Part shown: in pieces, positions 9,529-19,646 of the stretch | How the letters are laid out: each line of letters opens with the position of its first letter | Numbering within the stretch: position 1 is the first letter of the stretch | Origin: Fusobacterium varium | Lineage (GTDB): Bacteria; Fusobacteriota; Fusobacteriia; Fusobacteriales; Fusobacteriaceae | Direction: 5' to 3' | NCBI GenBank assembly: GCA_900637705.1 | Contig: LR134390.1 | Coordinates: 2,666,001-2,730,000, forward strand | Length of the DNA: 64,000 bases | Position numbers and translations under genes: made by a program | The notes under the pieces: model-generated | What the model was told of the DNA's origin: nothing | What the model saw: only the letters and a program-made list of their open reading frames with translations | Database searches by the model: none

Positions 9529-9571
9529 GAGGATGTACTTATAAAATTATATTTTTTATAAGGCATCCTCA
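9529..9571. terminator. Bidirectional terminator between deoR and citF
   Basis: Arms GAGGATG/CATCCTC with an inner CTTATAAA/TTTTATAAG stem form a strong hairpin between two convergent genes. A/T runs lie on both sides. Confidence 0.7.
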
Positions 9572-9578
9572 ATTATTT

Positions 9579-11134
9579 TTACTTAGCTTGTCTGACTACA
9601 TCTATCACAGTTCCATCTCTATATTCTACTACAGCTACTACAGTATCTGAAAGTGAAATTTTTTCTGGAACTCCTGTTAATTTTTCAACTTCCTCTTTTA
9701 ATTCCTCTATTGTTTTCAATGGAATTCCTGCTGCTGTTAATATCTCTATTAAATCTGGTCTTTTTGGATTTACACAGATTCCTCTCTCAGTAACCAATAC
9801 ATCAACTGTTTCTCCTGGAGTCACCACTGTAGTCACCTTATCTGTAATAATTGGAATTCTTTTTCTCATGGTTGGAGCTACTACCACTGTAAGTTTTGCT
9901 CCTGTTGCTGTATCAGGTGCTCCTCCCAATGCTCCCATTATTATTCCAGTTGATCCAGTCAATGAATTTATATTATAATTTACATCTATTTCTGTTGCAG
10001 ATAATATCATCACATCTAATTGATGGGCACTGCACCCTTTATTATGAGGATTTGCATACATAGAAGCTGACATTTCTATATGAGCTGGATTTTTAAGCAT
10101 TGATTCTGCTGCTGCACTGTCAAAACTTTGAGTATCTAATAAGGCTTCAAAATATCCTCCCTCTAAAAGTTCAACCATAGTAGCTGTTATTCCTCCTGCT
10201 GCAAAAGATCCCTTAATATTGTTTTCATCCATATATTCTCTCAAATATTTGCATACTGCCAAAGAAGCTCCACCAGATCCTGCCTGAAATGAAAAACCAT
10301 TTTTTATATATCCAGATGCTGTCAATACTTCTGATGCTTTTTCAGCAATTAAAAGTTCTTGAGGATTTTTAGTTATTCTTGTTGCCCCAGTTGCTATCTG
10401 TTCAGGATCTCCAATAGATTCAACTTCTACTACATAATCTGTCTGTGTCATTGGAACACTTATTCTTTTTAGAGGGAAAGGCATTAAATTGTCAGTTATA
10501 GCCACTACTTTCTCTGCATATTGAGCATCTACCATTGGATACCCCATAGCTCCAAATGCTGATTTTCCTTCTGTTCCATTCATATTTCCCATTCTGTCAC
10601 AGGCTGGAGCTGCTATAAAGGCTACATCTATTTTTAATTCTCCTGCTTCTATAGCTCTCGCTCTTCCTCCATGAGTTCTAAATACCACAGGTTTTCCCAA
10701 AATATTATTTTTAGAAATCTCTTTAGCTATCTCTCCTCTCAGTCCAGAAGTATTTATTCCTGTTACTACTCCTGTCTTAATATGTTCAATTAAAGGTTCA
10801 TGAGCTTTTGTCAATGAAGAACAGACTAAATTAAGATTTTTATTCCCAATTTTGAAATTTCATCCATTACCATATTAAGTACATAATCTCCATTTCTTAA
10901 ATGATGATGAAAGGAAATTGTCATTCCATCTTTTATTTCACATTTTTCTATCGCTTCTTTTATAGAACTCAATATTTTTGAATCTCCTGGTTTAGAAAAT
11001 CCTTTTAAAGGAGCATATTTTCTTCCTGTTGGCTTTGTAGCAAAAGGTCCAGCATAAGGTTTTACCACTCCATATCCTTCAATATATTCAGGAATTTCTC
11101 TTTCTACTTTATTTTTTATTTTTTTTATTTCCAC
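9579..11134 (-). CDS. citF: Citrate lyase alpha subunit-like CoA-transferase (frame broken by a one-base A-run deficit)
   Basis: As sequenced there are two pieces, 102 codons and 411 codons. Adding one A to the A5 run at 10837-10841 joins them through KLGIKNLNLVCSSLTKAHEP and gives 518 aa, normal for CitF. The N-terminus has GRKYAPLKGF and ISFHHHLRNGD; the second part has GVVTGINTSGLRGEIAKEI and FQAGSGGASLAV. CitF moves the acyl-carrier thioester from acetyl to the substrate before cleavage by CitE. It lies last in the operon after citD and citE. Whether the substrate is citrate or a related acid such as citramalate cannot be read from the sequence. No citC, citX or citG lies nearby. Confidence 0.88.
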
Positions 11135-11152
11135 CTTATCTCTTCCTCCTAA

Positions 11153-12034
11153 CTATTTGATCATTCCTGCACTTTTAGCAAGTCTAACTACCTTTTCTGC
11201 TTTGGCAATAACTGGAATGTCAACCATTTTTCCATTTACAGTAATTACTCCACCTTTATTAATATTAGCTGCTTCTGCTGCTCTGACTATTTCCAATGAT
11301 TTTTCAAGCTCCTTTTCATCTGGTGTAAATATCTTATGGACTATTTTTACCTGTGAAGGATGAATACAAGATTTTCCTGCAAATCCTAAGTTCATTGATG
11401 ATTTTACTTCTTCTTTAAATCCAGCTTCATCGTCTAAATCAGACCATACAGTGTCAATAGCATCTACTCCTGCAACAGCAGCTGCCATTACTACCATAGT
11501 TCTTGCTACAAAAAGTTCTTTCCCTTCTTTAGTTCTTTCTGCTCCCATAGTTCGTGTAAAATCCTCTGCTCCAAAAGATATAGATATCACTCTTGGAGAT
11601 GCTGTTGCAATACTTACTGCATTCATAACTGCTAAAGGAGTTTCCAAAGAACATTGTATCTTACATGCACCATTTTCTATTCCATGTTCTTTTTCAACTT
11701 CAGTCAACAGGGCTTCTAACTCTTTTACCTGTTCTGGAGTTTCACACATAGCCAGCCTCATTTTTCTAAGTCCGGCTGGAACCAATATTCTCACATCATC
11801 TTTTCCAAATTCTGTACTTAATGGATTAATTCTTGCAAAAATTTCAGTTTCTCCATAATCTACTGTTTTTAATGCTTCTGCCAGCAAATCTCTAGCTGCA
11901 TCTTTATCTTCATATTTAACAGCATCTTCTAAATCGAATAGAACACAATCTGGTCCATAGAGATGAGCTGTTACTAACATTTTAGGATTATTTGCTGGGG
12001 CAAACATCATTGTTCTTCTTGCTCTTTTCTCCAT
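11153..12034 (-). CDS. citE: Citrate lyase beta subunit-like (HpcH/HpaI superfamily)
   Basis: 293 aa. It begins EKRARRTMMFAPANNPKML, the CitE N-terminus, followed by YGPDCVLFDLEDAVKYEDKDAAR with the Mg2+ and CoA-site acidic residues. RINPLSTEFG and the C-terminal GKSCIHPSQVKIVHKIF complete the signatures. CitE splits the citryl- or citramalyl-thioester into oxaloacetate or pyruvate plus the acetyl carrier. Its start overlaps the citD stop region, so the two are translationally coupled. Length and motifs are those of a complete enzyme. Confidence 0.92.
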   Translation of the reverse strand: MEKRARRTMMFAPANNPKMLVTAHLYGPDCVLFDLEDAVKYEDKDAARDLLAEALKTVDYGETEIFARINPLSTEFGKDDVRILVPAGLRKMRLAMCETPEQVKELEALLTEVEKEHGIENGACKIQCSLETPLAVMNAVSIATASPRVISISFGAEDFTRTMGAERTKEGKELFVARTMVVMAAAVAGVDAIDTVWSDLDDEAGFKEEVKSSMNLGFAGKSCIHPSQVKIVHKIFTPDEKELEKSLEIVRAAEAANINKGGVITVNGKMVDIPVIAKAEKVVRLAKSAGMIK

Positions 12035-12297
12035 TATTTTTCTCCTCCTGTCATAGCTCTTCTCACAGCTGTTCTTGTTCTTCCCTTTATTACAAAGTCT
12101 AAAGCCCCAAAATCCTGAACTAATACTTTTGCATTTTCAACTTTCATATCATCTAACACTTCTCTTACAGCTATTTCCATAAGTTTCCCAAACATCTTTT
12201 TATTTTTTGATTCTATCTCTATTTCAATTCCAACATTATCTAAATTTACAGTAACTACAGCATCTGAATCTTTTTCATTTCCACATACTCCCACCAT
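12034..12297 (-). CDS. citD: Citrate lyase acyl carrier protein-like (gamma subunit)
   Basis: 87 aa from the ATG at 12297, which sits five nt behind AAAGGAGAG; a longer reading frame upstream has no ribosome site. GIEIEIESKNKKMFGKLMEI and KVLVQDFGALDFVIKGRTRTAVRRA match CitD. In well-known CitD proteins the prosthetic group is carried on the first serine of G-T-L-E-S-S-D. Here the same place reads G-N-E-K-D-S-D, so that position is Asp and the serine is one residue later. The protein may use the shifted serine or belong to a variant lyase. It is followed by citE and citF. Confidence 0.85.
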   Translation of the reverse strand: MVGVCGNEKDSDAVVTVNLDNVGIEIEIESKNKKMFGKLMEIAVREVLDDMKVENAKVLVQDFGALDFVIKGRTRTAVRRAMTGGEK

Positions 12298-12331
12298 ATT
12301 ATTCTCTCCTTTATTACTTTGATTTTGCAAA

Positions 12332-12361
12332 AAGAGGCAACTAAAAGTTATCCTCTTTTTA
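12332..12361 (-). terminator. Intercistronic hairpin between the aldolase and citD
   Basis: AAAAAGAGG/CCTCTTTTT arms enclose AACT-AAA-AGTT. On the minus strand the hairpin ends in a short T-run. It may lower readthrough from the upstream genes into citDEF or protect the mRNA. Confidence 0.5.
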
Positions 12362-12366
12362 CATTA

Positions 12367-13121
12367 TTAATTATTTTTAGATTTTCTTAAATATTCTTTA
12401 ACTCCTCTTGTCATATATCGAGTTATAGAAGTAAGAAAAAATTTAGCTCCATATTCAGCATATTTTCTAGCTGTTTCATCATCAGTTACAAAAATTCCTG
12501 CTATTTTTCCTTTAGCTGTAATTTTATGAATAGTTTCTCTTATGATTCTTGTCATTTCTGGGTGTGAATTTGGAAGTCCCAAAGAGGCAGCTAAATCATT
12601 TGGTCCTATAAAGAACATATCTATTCCTTCCACTTCCAGTATTTCATCTAAATTTTCTATAGCAGCTCCTGTTTCTAATTGAATGCTTACAAAAATTTCT
12701 TCATTTGCTTTTTTTAAGAACTCAGCTTTATCCTCTATCATTCCATATGAGGCAACTCTTGTAAAATAAGCTATTCCTCTCTCTCCCTTTGGTGGATAAA
12801 AAGCTGCTTTTATAACTTCTCTGGCATCTTCAGCTGTATTTATAACAGGAACAAGTATTCCTTCAGCTCCCATATCTAATACCTTATGTATCATATCTGG
12901 AGTACTATTGGTACATCTAACAAGTGCAGGAATCCTCTGACATTGAACTGCTCTTATCATATCAAAAATTGTTTCTTGATTCATAACCCCATGTTCATTA
13001 TCAATGATAACAAAATCAAACCCAAGTCTTGATGTGTAATCAGCAACATCACCTGAAGCAAAAGGTACAAATGAACCAAACAGGATTTCTTTTTTAGTCT
13101 TTCCTTTAAATTTTTATTCAT
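12367..13121 (-). CDS. HpcH/HpaI-family aldolase (frame broken near the start by a one-base A-run deficit)
   Basis: The intact part begins at an internal Met (12984). Adding one A to the A6 run at 13090-13095 extends it upstream to 13121 as MNKNLKERLKKEILFGSF followed by FVIIDNEHGV, the expected N-terminus of this family, and gives 251 aa. The metal and substrate motifs are IIDNEHG, GAEGILVPVINTAEDA, FVSIQLETGAAIENLDEI and MFFIGPNDLAASLGLP. These enzymes cleave 4-hydroxy-2-oxo acids, for example to pyruvate and an aldehyde. It lies between the M20 amidohydrolase and citD. The substrate is unknown. A strong AAGGAGG exists about 40 nt upstream, so the true start is not certain. Confidence 0.75.
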
Positions 13122-13300
13122 ATTCTTTCATATTATATGATAATTCCAAAAATTACCATATCCTCCTTGTATAATAATTTATAGATGTATTTATAGTTCA
13201 TCTACTAAGATTTTATAGAATATTTTATAAGGCACTGTGGATTAATTTTATTCTCTTACCACTTTATCTAATCCAATTTTTAATAATTACCCTTTTTATT

Positions 13301-14469
13301 TTACTTGTATATCTTACTATTATTTATATACTCTTCTTTAATTTCCTGCAATACTTTTTCATCATTGATTATGTCATATGCTGTTGCTGCAATGGCTTTT
13401 GCTCCATATATTACACAATTATGTGCATCTTCTGATTTTCCAGCATTTATATATTCCTGAGAATGTGAAGATGTCCCTGTAGGAACAAATTTTACTCTGA
13501 TACAACTTCCTGGTATCTCATGCATAACATTTCCAAAATCAGTTGACCCTGTTTTTTCTCTAGGTTTTGTAATTCCAGGAATACCTATTAATTCAGCATT
13601 TTTTATGAAGAGCTCATTCAATGACAGCACAGGTATCTTATTATCAAGAGATTTTCCCTCTTCTAATTCATATTCTACTCCACTCATAATAGCTGCTCCT
13701 CTGATTACATCTTTAAAACGTTCTATTACACTATCAAGGTATTCTCTTGAAAAAGAACGAAGTGAAAATTTTCCTACAGCTTTTGCTGGAACCACATTTT
13801 CTGGTCCTGGAAGTTCTTTGACAGTATAGTGCATACGTACATCATCTTTGACATGTTCCCTCATAAATTCTATTCCCTGAAACGATAGGAGCAAAGCATC
13901 AAAAGCACTTCTTCCACTTTCAGGCATCAAAGCTGCATGAGCCCTCTTTCCATGATAAGTCACAGTAAAAGAAGATTGAGCCAGACATTTTATATCTGTA
14001 CAAGTATCTGGAGCTCCATGCATCATCAGAGCTACATCTATATCTTTAAAGTATCCTGCTTTCAGCATATTCAATTTTCCACCAAAAGTTTCTTCTCCAG
14101 GAGTTCCATAAACAACTATTGAAAAATCTTTATCTTTAATGATATTTTTTAATGCTGCTGCTGCTCCTACACAAGAAGGCCCTTGCATATGATGTCCACA
14201 GCCATGTCCCAAACCTTGTAAAGCATCATATTCACAAAGTATTCCTATTCTTGCTCCTCCTTTTCCTTTGTTATATATTGCTCTGAATGCTGTAGGAAGT
14301 TCTGCTATTCCCCTTTCTACCTGAAATCCATTTTTTTCTAAATAATTTGTTAATACCTCTGCTGCTTTTATCTCCTCTCCTCCATATTCTGGATTATCAA
14401 AAATAAAATCCGACATTTCTATTAACTTTTTTCTTTCTCTTTCTATCTCTTCAAACAAATTTTTTTCAT
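13301..14469 (-). CDS. M20-family amidohydrolase (start displaced by a one-base A-run deficit)
   Basis: 389 aa after correction. The ATG at 14469 has an ideal AGAGGAGATC ribosome site but is one base out of frame. One extra A in the A7 run at 14460-14466 gives MKKNLFEEIERERKK and joins the gene body. Zinc-site motifs are present: GILCEYDALQGLGHGCGHHM and VYGTPGEETFGGK. The class (AbgB/IAA-aminoacid hydrolase type) removes an acyl or aminoacyl group from an amide, in the cytoplasm. It follows the YfcC-type transporter gene, so the imported compound is probably an N-acyl or dipeptide-like amide. The exact substrate is unknown. Confidence 0.85.
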
Positions 14470-14486
14470 AGTTGATCTCCTCTTTT

Positions 14487-15893
14487 TTACATTGGTCCTA
14501 ATTTTATAACTTGTGCTATTATAATCATAACTGCTCCTACTCCCAGCCACAGAGCAAAACATTTCCACATAAATTTCATCCAACGATCATATGGAATATT
14601 AGCTGCACCTATTATTCCCATCAAAGCAGTTGATGTAGGAAGAATATAGTTACAGAAACCATCTCCAAAGTTAAATGCTAAAATTGTAGTCTGTCTTGTC
14701 ATTCCAATTAAGTCAGCTAGAGGAATCATTATAGGCATAACTACTGATGCTTGCCCTGAACCTGATGTTATAAATACATTAATTATAGTATTGGCAATCA
14801 GCATTCCTACTCCCTGCATATAGAAAGGAACCAAATTCAGTACTTTAGCAAGGGAATGAACAACAGTATCGATTATCTGTCCATCTGCCATTATACTACC
14901 TATACTTCTTGCAAGTCCAATTATAAATGCTGCACCAAGCATTATTTTACATCCATTTAAAAATTCCTTACATATTGTATTAGCATCAAATCCTGCTATT
15001 ACACCTACCACTATTCCTAAAGTAAGAAAAATTGCAGATTGTTCTTTCATTTCCCAGCCAAGCATAATACAGCCATAAACTATAGCTCCCAAAGCTACTA
15101 TCAAACATAAAATTATAGTCCATTTACGTACATTCATTTCTCCAAATTCTTCTAAATTAGTAGTTTCTTTAATTTCATTTTTTAAATCTAAATCATACAT
15201 TGGTGAAAGTTCAGGATTTTTTCTTATCTTCTTTGCATATCTTACCAGATATATGTTTGTTGCTATAAAGTATACTACAAAACATATAGAACGATATCCT
15301 ATCCCTGAATATAAAGGTAAATCTGCTATTTTTTGACTGACTATTGTTGTATTGACATTTAAAGTCCCAGTAGAAAAACCAATAGCTCCTCCCAATAGAA
15401 TTATAGCTACTCCACAGATAGAGTCCAGCCCTAATGCTAAAGACATCATTACCATTACAGGAGCAAAAGCAATAAACATATTCACTCCCTGAGTTGTACA
15501 TATCAATCCAAATACTAAAGTAAGAATAGGAATGAATATTCCTATATGATGAGAAAATTTCTTTGCTAGTTTTGCTATTACAGTTTGAAGAGCTTCACTT
15601 TTAGTAAGCATATGAAATGCTCCTCCTGAAAATAGTATTACCAACAAAAGATCAACATTTTTAATAAAAGCTTCCACTATATACATAGGAATTTTTATTG
15701 GATTTACAGGTGTATTTTTAATATAATTAAATTTAGATGGATCTATTACTTTTATTCCTTGTTCATTTGCATATCTTGTGTACTGCCCTCCTGGAATAAT
15801 CCAAGTTAAAACTACTGCTGTCACTATAATAACAAAAATAATTACAAAAGTATGGGGCATTTTAAATTGTTTTTTGACTTTTCCTTTTTCCAT
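14487..15893 (-). CDS. YfcC/DcuC-type anaerobic carboxylate or amino acid transporter
   Basis: 468 aa. It has about 12 membrane segments and the YfcC-family features TWIIPGGQYTRY near the N-terminus and ITSGSGQASVVMPIMIPLADLIGMTRQ near the C-terminus. Family members carry dicarboxylates, arginine/ornithine or small peptides in anaerobes. It is the first gene of the operon that continues with the amidohydrolase, HpcH aldolase and citDEF, and so probably imports the substrate of the pathway. The ribosome site AGAGGAGAG precedes the ATG. A LysR regulator is divergent. Confidence 0.82.
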   Translation of the reverse strand: MEKGKVKKQFKMPHTFVIIFVIIVTAVVLTWIIPGGQYTRYANEQGIKVIDPSKFNYIKNTPVNPIKIPMYIVEAFIKNVDLLLVILFSGGAFHMLTKSEALQTVIAKLAKKFSHHIGIFIPILTLVFGLICTTQGVNMFIAFAPVMVMMSLALGLDSICGVAIILLGGAIGFSTGTLNVNTTIVSQKIADLPLYSGIGYRSICFVVYFIATNIYLVRYAKKIRKNPELSPMYDLDLKNEIKETTNLEEFGEMNVRKWTIILCLIVALGAIVYGCIMLGWEMKEQSAIFLTLGIVVGVIAGFDANTICKEFLNGCKIMLGAAFIIGLARSIGSIMADGQIIDTVVHSLAKVLNLVPFYMQGVGMLIANTIINVFITSGSGQASVVMPIMIPLADLIGMTRQTTILAFNFGDGFCNYILPTSTALMGIIGAANIPYDRWMKFMWKCFALWLGVGAVMIIIAQVIKLGPM

Positions 15894-15963
15894 TTAATCT
15901 CTCCTCTTTCCCGTTTTTTTGTATTAAAACCATGCATAGTTTTATATTGCTTTTTAAATTTAA

Positions 15964-15990
15964 AATAATTATAATACAATTATAATTATT
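15964..15990. promoter_or_regulatory. 11-bp inverted repeat between yfcC and lysR, candidate LysR site
   Basis: AATAATTATAA, a 5-nt spacer TACAA, then TTATAATTATT form perfect arms in the divergent promoter region. The layout suits LysR-type binding, though an AT-only repeat can arise by chance in this DNA. Confidence 0.4.
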
Positions 15991-16056
15991 AGTCTAATTT
16001 AAAGATGTTTCATTTACCATAGCCTTTGGCTATATTTAATTAGGAGGAATGATATT

Positions 16057-16968
16057 ATGGACTTAAGGGAACAGGAATATGTTACAGTTTTAGCCAAGTA
16101 TGGAAATATTACAAAAGCTGCTGAAGCTTTGTATGTTTCTCAACCTACTCTTAGTATTTTTATAAAACGTTTAGAAGAAAGAATGGGAATAAAATTATTT
16201 CAATACATTGGTAAAAAAATGATTCTCACTCCAGCAGGAGAATTATATGTAAAAAGAGCAAAGGAGCTTCTTATAATTCAAAATCAGTTTTTAGGAGAGC
16301 TTACAGATCTGGTCGCTGGATATACTGGTAAAATAAGAGTAGGAATACATCTTCGCCGTACTAGATTTTTTATCCCTAAGCTACTTGTAGAGTTTGAAAA
16401 AAAATATCCAAATATAGAAGTAATTTTTATTGAAACTAAGAGTGAAAAAATGGAAACAATGTTATTAGATGGAGAATTAGATATCATTTTTACTAATAAG
16501 GTAAGTGCTGTTGATAAATTAAATGTTATTTCTGTTTATAAGGACAAACTTCTCCTTGCTGTATCTCCTAATAATCCTGCTTGTAAGTATGGTGTTAAAA
16601 TCAAAGGTCACGAACATTTATGGTTAGATTTAAATCATGTAAAAAATAATAGATTTATATTACAGTCACCTGAACAGGCTACAAGAGATTTTACTAATAA
16701 AGCTTTAATCTTTTCCAAAGTTAACCCAGAAAAAACTTTTATTATCAAAAATATGGAAACTGCTTCCCAACTTGCTGCTGAAGAGTATGGTGTTGCTTTT
16801 ACCATGGCAAGTTATGCAAGATTTTTTTCTTATTACAAACCTGTAAAGTTTTTTGAAGTTGGATCTCCTGAATTTTTTGTAGATATCTGCATTGTTTATA
16901 GAAAAAATTTCTATCTAACTGCATATGCCAAAGATTTTATTTCGCTTATAAAAAAATTTTTCATATAA
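16057..16968 (+). CDS. LysR-family transcriptional regulator
   Basis: 303 aa. The N-terminal winged helix-turn-helix is typical (LAKYGNITKAAEALYVSQPTLSIFIKRLEERMG, residues about 12-45), followed by the effector-binding domain (GKIRVGIHLRRTRFFIPKLL and LDGELDIIFTNK). It is divergent from the YfcC-amidohydrolase-aldolase-citDEF operon, its likely target, activated by a pathway intermediate. The start has AGGAGGAATGATATT before the ATG. No sign of truncation. Confidence 0.9.
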   Translation: MDLREQEYVTVLAKYGNITKAAEALYVSQPTLSIFIKRLEERMGIKLFQYIGKKMILTPAGELYVKRAKELLIIQNQFLGELTDLVAGYTGKIRVGIHLRRTRFFIPKLLVEFEKKYPNIEVIFIETKSEKMETMLLDGELDIIFTNKVSAVDKLNVISVYKDKLLLAVSPNNPACKYGVKIKGHEHLWLDLNHVKNNRFILQSPEQATRDFTNKALIFSKVNPEKTFIIKNMETASQLAAEEYGVAFTMASYARFFSYYKPVKFFEVGSPEFFVDICIVYRKNFYLTAYAKDFISLIKKFFI

Positions 16969-17116
16969 AATTAAAATATTTATATTTATTTAGTTATTAT
17001 TTTAATAAAAATATTATTACTATACTTTTACTAAGAAAAATTATAAAATATTTTTATAAATATTAAATAAAAATAAAATTTCCTCATTTTTCATAAAAAT
17101 ATTGGAGGTAAAATAT

Positions 17117-18495
17117 ATGGTAGATAATAACACCTTATTAAAGGAGGGAATGGAAGCTTTTCCTAACTTTATAATAGTAAATGCAGCTGGAAAAATAACA
17201 TATATAAATCGAATCTATGCAAGACTCTTAGGAATTGATCAAAAATATGCAATAGGAAAAAAAGTTGATAAACTCATTCCTAATACAAGAATGTTGAATG
17301 TTATTAAAACTGGAATTCCTGAGATAGGTGCAGTAATGAATTTTTTCGATCATGAACATAATGAAAATGTGACATTAGTATGTAATAGATACCCTATTAT
17401 ATATGAAGAAAAAATTATTGGAGCTGTTGCTATGACTACTTTAAATAATATGTCAGAAGTGAAAGCCTTAGAAAAAGAAATTACAAAAATTAAAGAAGAA
17501 AACAGAAAAATAAAAAAGCAACTGGAACATTATCAACAGACTTTAAATCCTCTATCAAAGATAATAGGAATATCCTCTGAAATCAAAAAATTAAAAAACT
17601 CAATAGAAGAATATGCAAAATCTAATTTTCCTATACTTATAACAGGAGAAACAGGAGTGGGAAAAGAGGTTTTTGCAGATGCTATACAATATTTAAGCAA
17701 TAGAAGTTTAAACAACTATATAAAAATAAATTGTGCATCCATTCCAAAAGATTTGCTGGAAGCAGAATTATTTGGTTATGAAGAAGGAGCATTTTCAGGG
17801 GCTAAAAAAGGTGGAAAAATAGGAAAATTTGAATTAGCCAATAATGGAACTATTTTATTAGATGAAATAGGAGAGATGCCTCTTTCACTTCAGGCTAAAT
17901 TGCTTCGTGTTTTACAAGAAAAAGAAATAGAAAGAGTTGGAGGATTAGAAACAATAAAATTAAACATAAGGATAATATGTTGTACTAACTGCAACTTGGA
18001 AAATATGGTGAAAGAAAAAAAATTTAGAGAAGATCTGTATTATAGAATAAATGTAGTTGAATTAAATATTCCTCCTTTAAGATATCACACAAAAGATATT
18101 CCTGTCCTGTGTAAATATTTTATAAATAAATTCAATGAAGAAGAATACTTCGAAATCAAAGAAATTTCATCTCAAGTATTAGAAATTTTTAAAACCTATA
18201 ATTGGCCAGGGAATATAAGAGAATTAAAACATACAGTAGAAAGAGCTGCCTTTTTATGCAAGGAAGATAAAATTAAATTAAAAGACTGTCAATTTTTCTT
18301 AGATAAAAAAATAATTTTGAAAAAACTAATATAAATAATAATTCTCTCAAAAATATAAAAGATGACAGTGAAAAAACTGCAATAATTAAGGCTTTAGAAA
18401 GCTCCAAAAATAATAAAACAAAAGCAGCTGCGCTATTAAATATAAACAGAAGCTTACTGTATTCAAAATTAAAAAAATTTGGTATAGATTATTAA
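17117..18495 (+). CDS. Sigma-54-dependent activator with PAS domain (frame broken near the end by a one-base A-run deficit)
   Basis: 459 aa after correction. A PAS sensor spans about residues 10-110, a short coiled coil 115-140, and the AAA+ domain 145-385 with Walker A GETGVGK (177-183), Walker B TILLDE (245-250) and the sigma-54 contact loop GAFSGA (224-229; usually GAFTGA). As sequenced it stops at 18334. One more A in the A7 run at 18305-18311 extends it into a Fis-type helix-turn-helix ending KLKKFGIDY, the normal DNA-binding end. It lies upstream of a -24/-12 promoter and the hydroxyacyl dehydrogenase operon, which it presumably activates. The start at 17117 follows TTGGAGG. Confidence 0.88.
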
Positions 18496-18520
18496 TAAAC
18501 GTCATTAATAACAACACATT

Positions 18521-18545
18521 GTCCTAGAAATAGGACTCTTTTTAT
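18521..18545 (+). terminator. Terminator of the sigma-54 activator gene
   Basis: A perfect GTCCTA-GAAA-TAGGAC hairpin is followed by TCTTTTTATTTT, 25 nt after the corrected stop codon. Confidence 0.85.
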
Positions 18546-18586
18546 TTTATAAAAAATTTTCTTATGAAATAAAGATATTTTTTAAT

Positions 18587-18602
18587 TGGCATAAAAAATG
18601 CT
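18587..18602 (+). promoter_or_regulatory. Sigma-54 (-24/-12) promoter
   Basis: TGGCATAAAAAATGCT matches the sigma-54 consensus TGGCAC-N5-TTGCA, with exact spacing between the GG and GC pairs. It lies about 95 nt before the dehydrogenase gene and directly after the activator gene. Confidence 0.8.
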
Positions 18603-18695
18603 TATATAGTAAATCAATCTGTATTTACCTATTCATATACCTGAAGAATAAATTATACACACAGATCATAATATAATAACATCTGGAGGAACATC

Positions 18696-19628
18696 ATGAT
18701 TAAAAATATAAGTGTAATTGGTGCTGGAACAATGGGACATGGAATAGCAAGTGTATTTGCTATGTATGATTACAATGTAAGTGTATATGATAGAAATCAA
18801 AAAAATATAATAAAAGAAATCAAAGATGAATTAGAATTTATGGCAGAGGAAAAATATATATCAAAGGATAGAATAAAATCAATTTTATCCAACATAAAGA
18901 TTTTTTCTACTCTCAAAGAAGCTGTAAAAGATGCTGACTATGTAATAGAGTCCATACCAGAAATTTTAGAATTAAAACAGAAATTATTTAATGAATTAGA
19001 TATAATTTGCCCTCAACATACAGTTCTCTCCAGCAATACATCAAGTCTATCATTATCAAAGCTCATAGAAAATATTTCCACTGAAAGAAAAAAATATACA
19101 ATGATATGCCATTGGTATAATCCATCTCATCTTATCCCAATAATAGAGCTTTCATATTTTGGAAATATGCCAGAAGAAATATTTTCAGATATATATAATC
19201 TATATCTCAGTGTTGAAAAACAGCCAATAAGTGTCAAGAAAGATATCTCAGGTATGATAGCAAACAGAATACTTCATGCCTTAGCAAGAGAAATATTTTA
19301 TCTTATGGAAATAGGAGCTGCCTCCCCAGAAGATATTGAGAAAGCTCTAAAATATGGTCCAGGTTTTAGATCTGCTACAACAGGAATTTTAGAATCAGCT
19401 GATTTAGGGGGATTAGATATCTGGTGTACAGTAGAAGACAATCTTTTTGAAGAACTTAATAATTCTAAAAAAGCCAGTAGTCTATTAAGAGAAAAAGTTA
19501 AAAATGGAAAATTAGGACTAAAAACAGAAGAGGGGTTTTTTAAATATTCAAAGCATACAAAAGAAAAAATAAAAAAAGACTTTTTTAGGCGACTAATGAT
19601 TCAACTTAAAGCAAGTAAGAATTACTAA
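18696..19628 (+). CDS. 3-hydroxyacyl-CoA dehydrogenase-family NAD-dependent dehydrogenase
   Basis: 310 aa. The N-terminal Rossmann site is ISVIGAGTMGHGIASVF (residues 5-21). The family's catalytic histidine motif is HWYNP, where fatty-acid enzymes usually have HFFNP. GMIANRILHALAREIFYLMEIG holds the conserved Asn, and the C-terminal domain includes the PGFR region. The family oxidises 3-hydroxyacyl-CoA or free 3-hydroxy acids such as carnitine or gulonate. Position before a beta-keto acid cleavage enzyme suggests that it makes a 3-keto acid as the next substrate. It is the first gene of the sigma-54 operon. The substrate is unknown. Confidence 0.85.
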   Translation: MIKNISVIGAGTMGHGIASVFAMYDYNVSVYDRNQKNIIKEIKDELEFMAEEKYISKDRIKSILSNIKIFSTLKEAVKDADYVIESIPEILELKQKLFNELDIICPQHTVLSSNTSSLSLSKLIENISTERKKYTMICHWYNPSHLIPIIELSYFGNMPEEIFSDIYNLYLSVEKQPISVKKDISGMIANRILHALAREIFYLMEIGAASPEDIEKALKYGPGFRSATTGILESADLGGLDIWCTVEDNLFEELNNSKKASSLLREKVKNGKLGLKTEEGFFKYSKHTKEKIKKDFFRRLMIQLKASKNY

Positions 19629-19646
19629 ATTAAAGGGGGAATGAAC

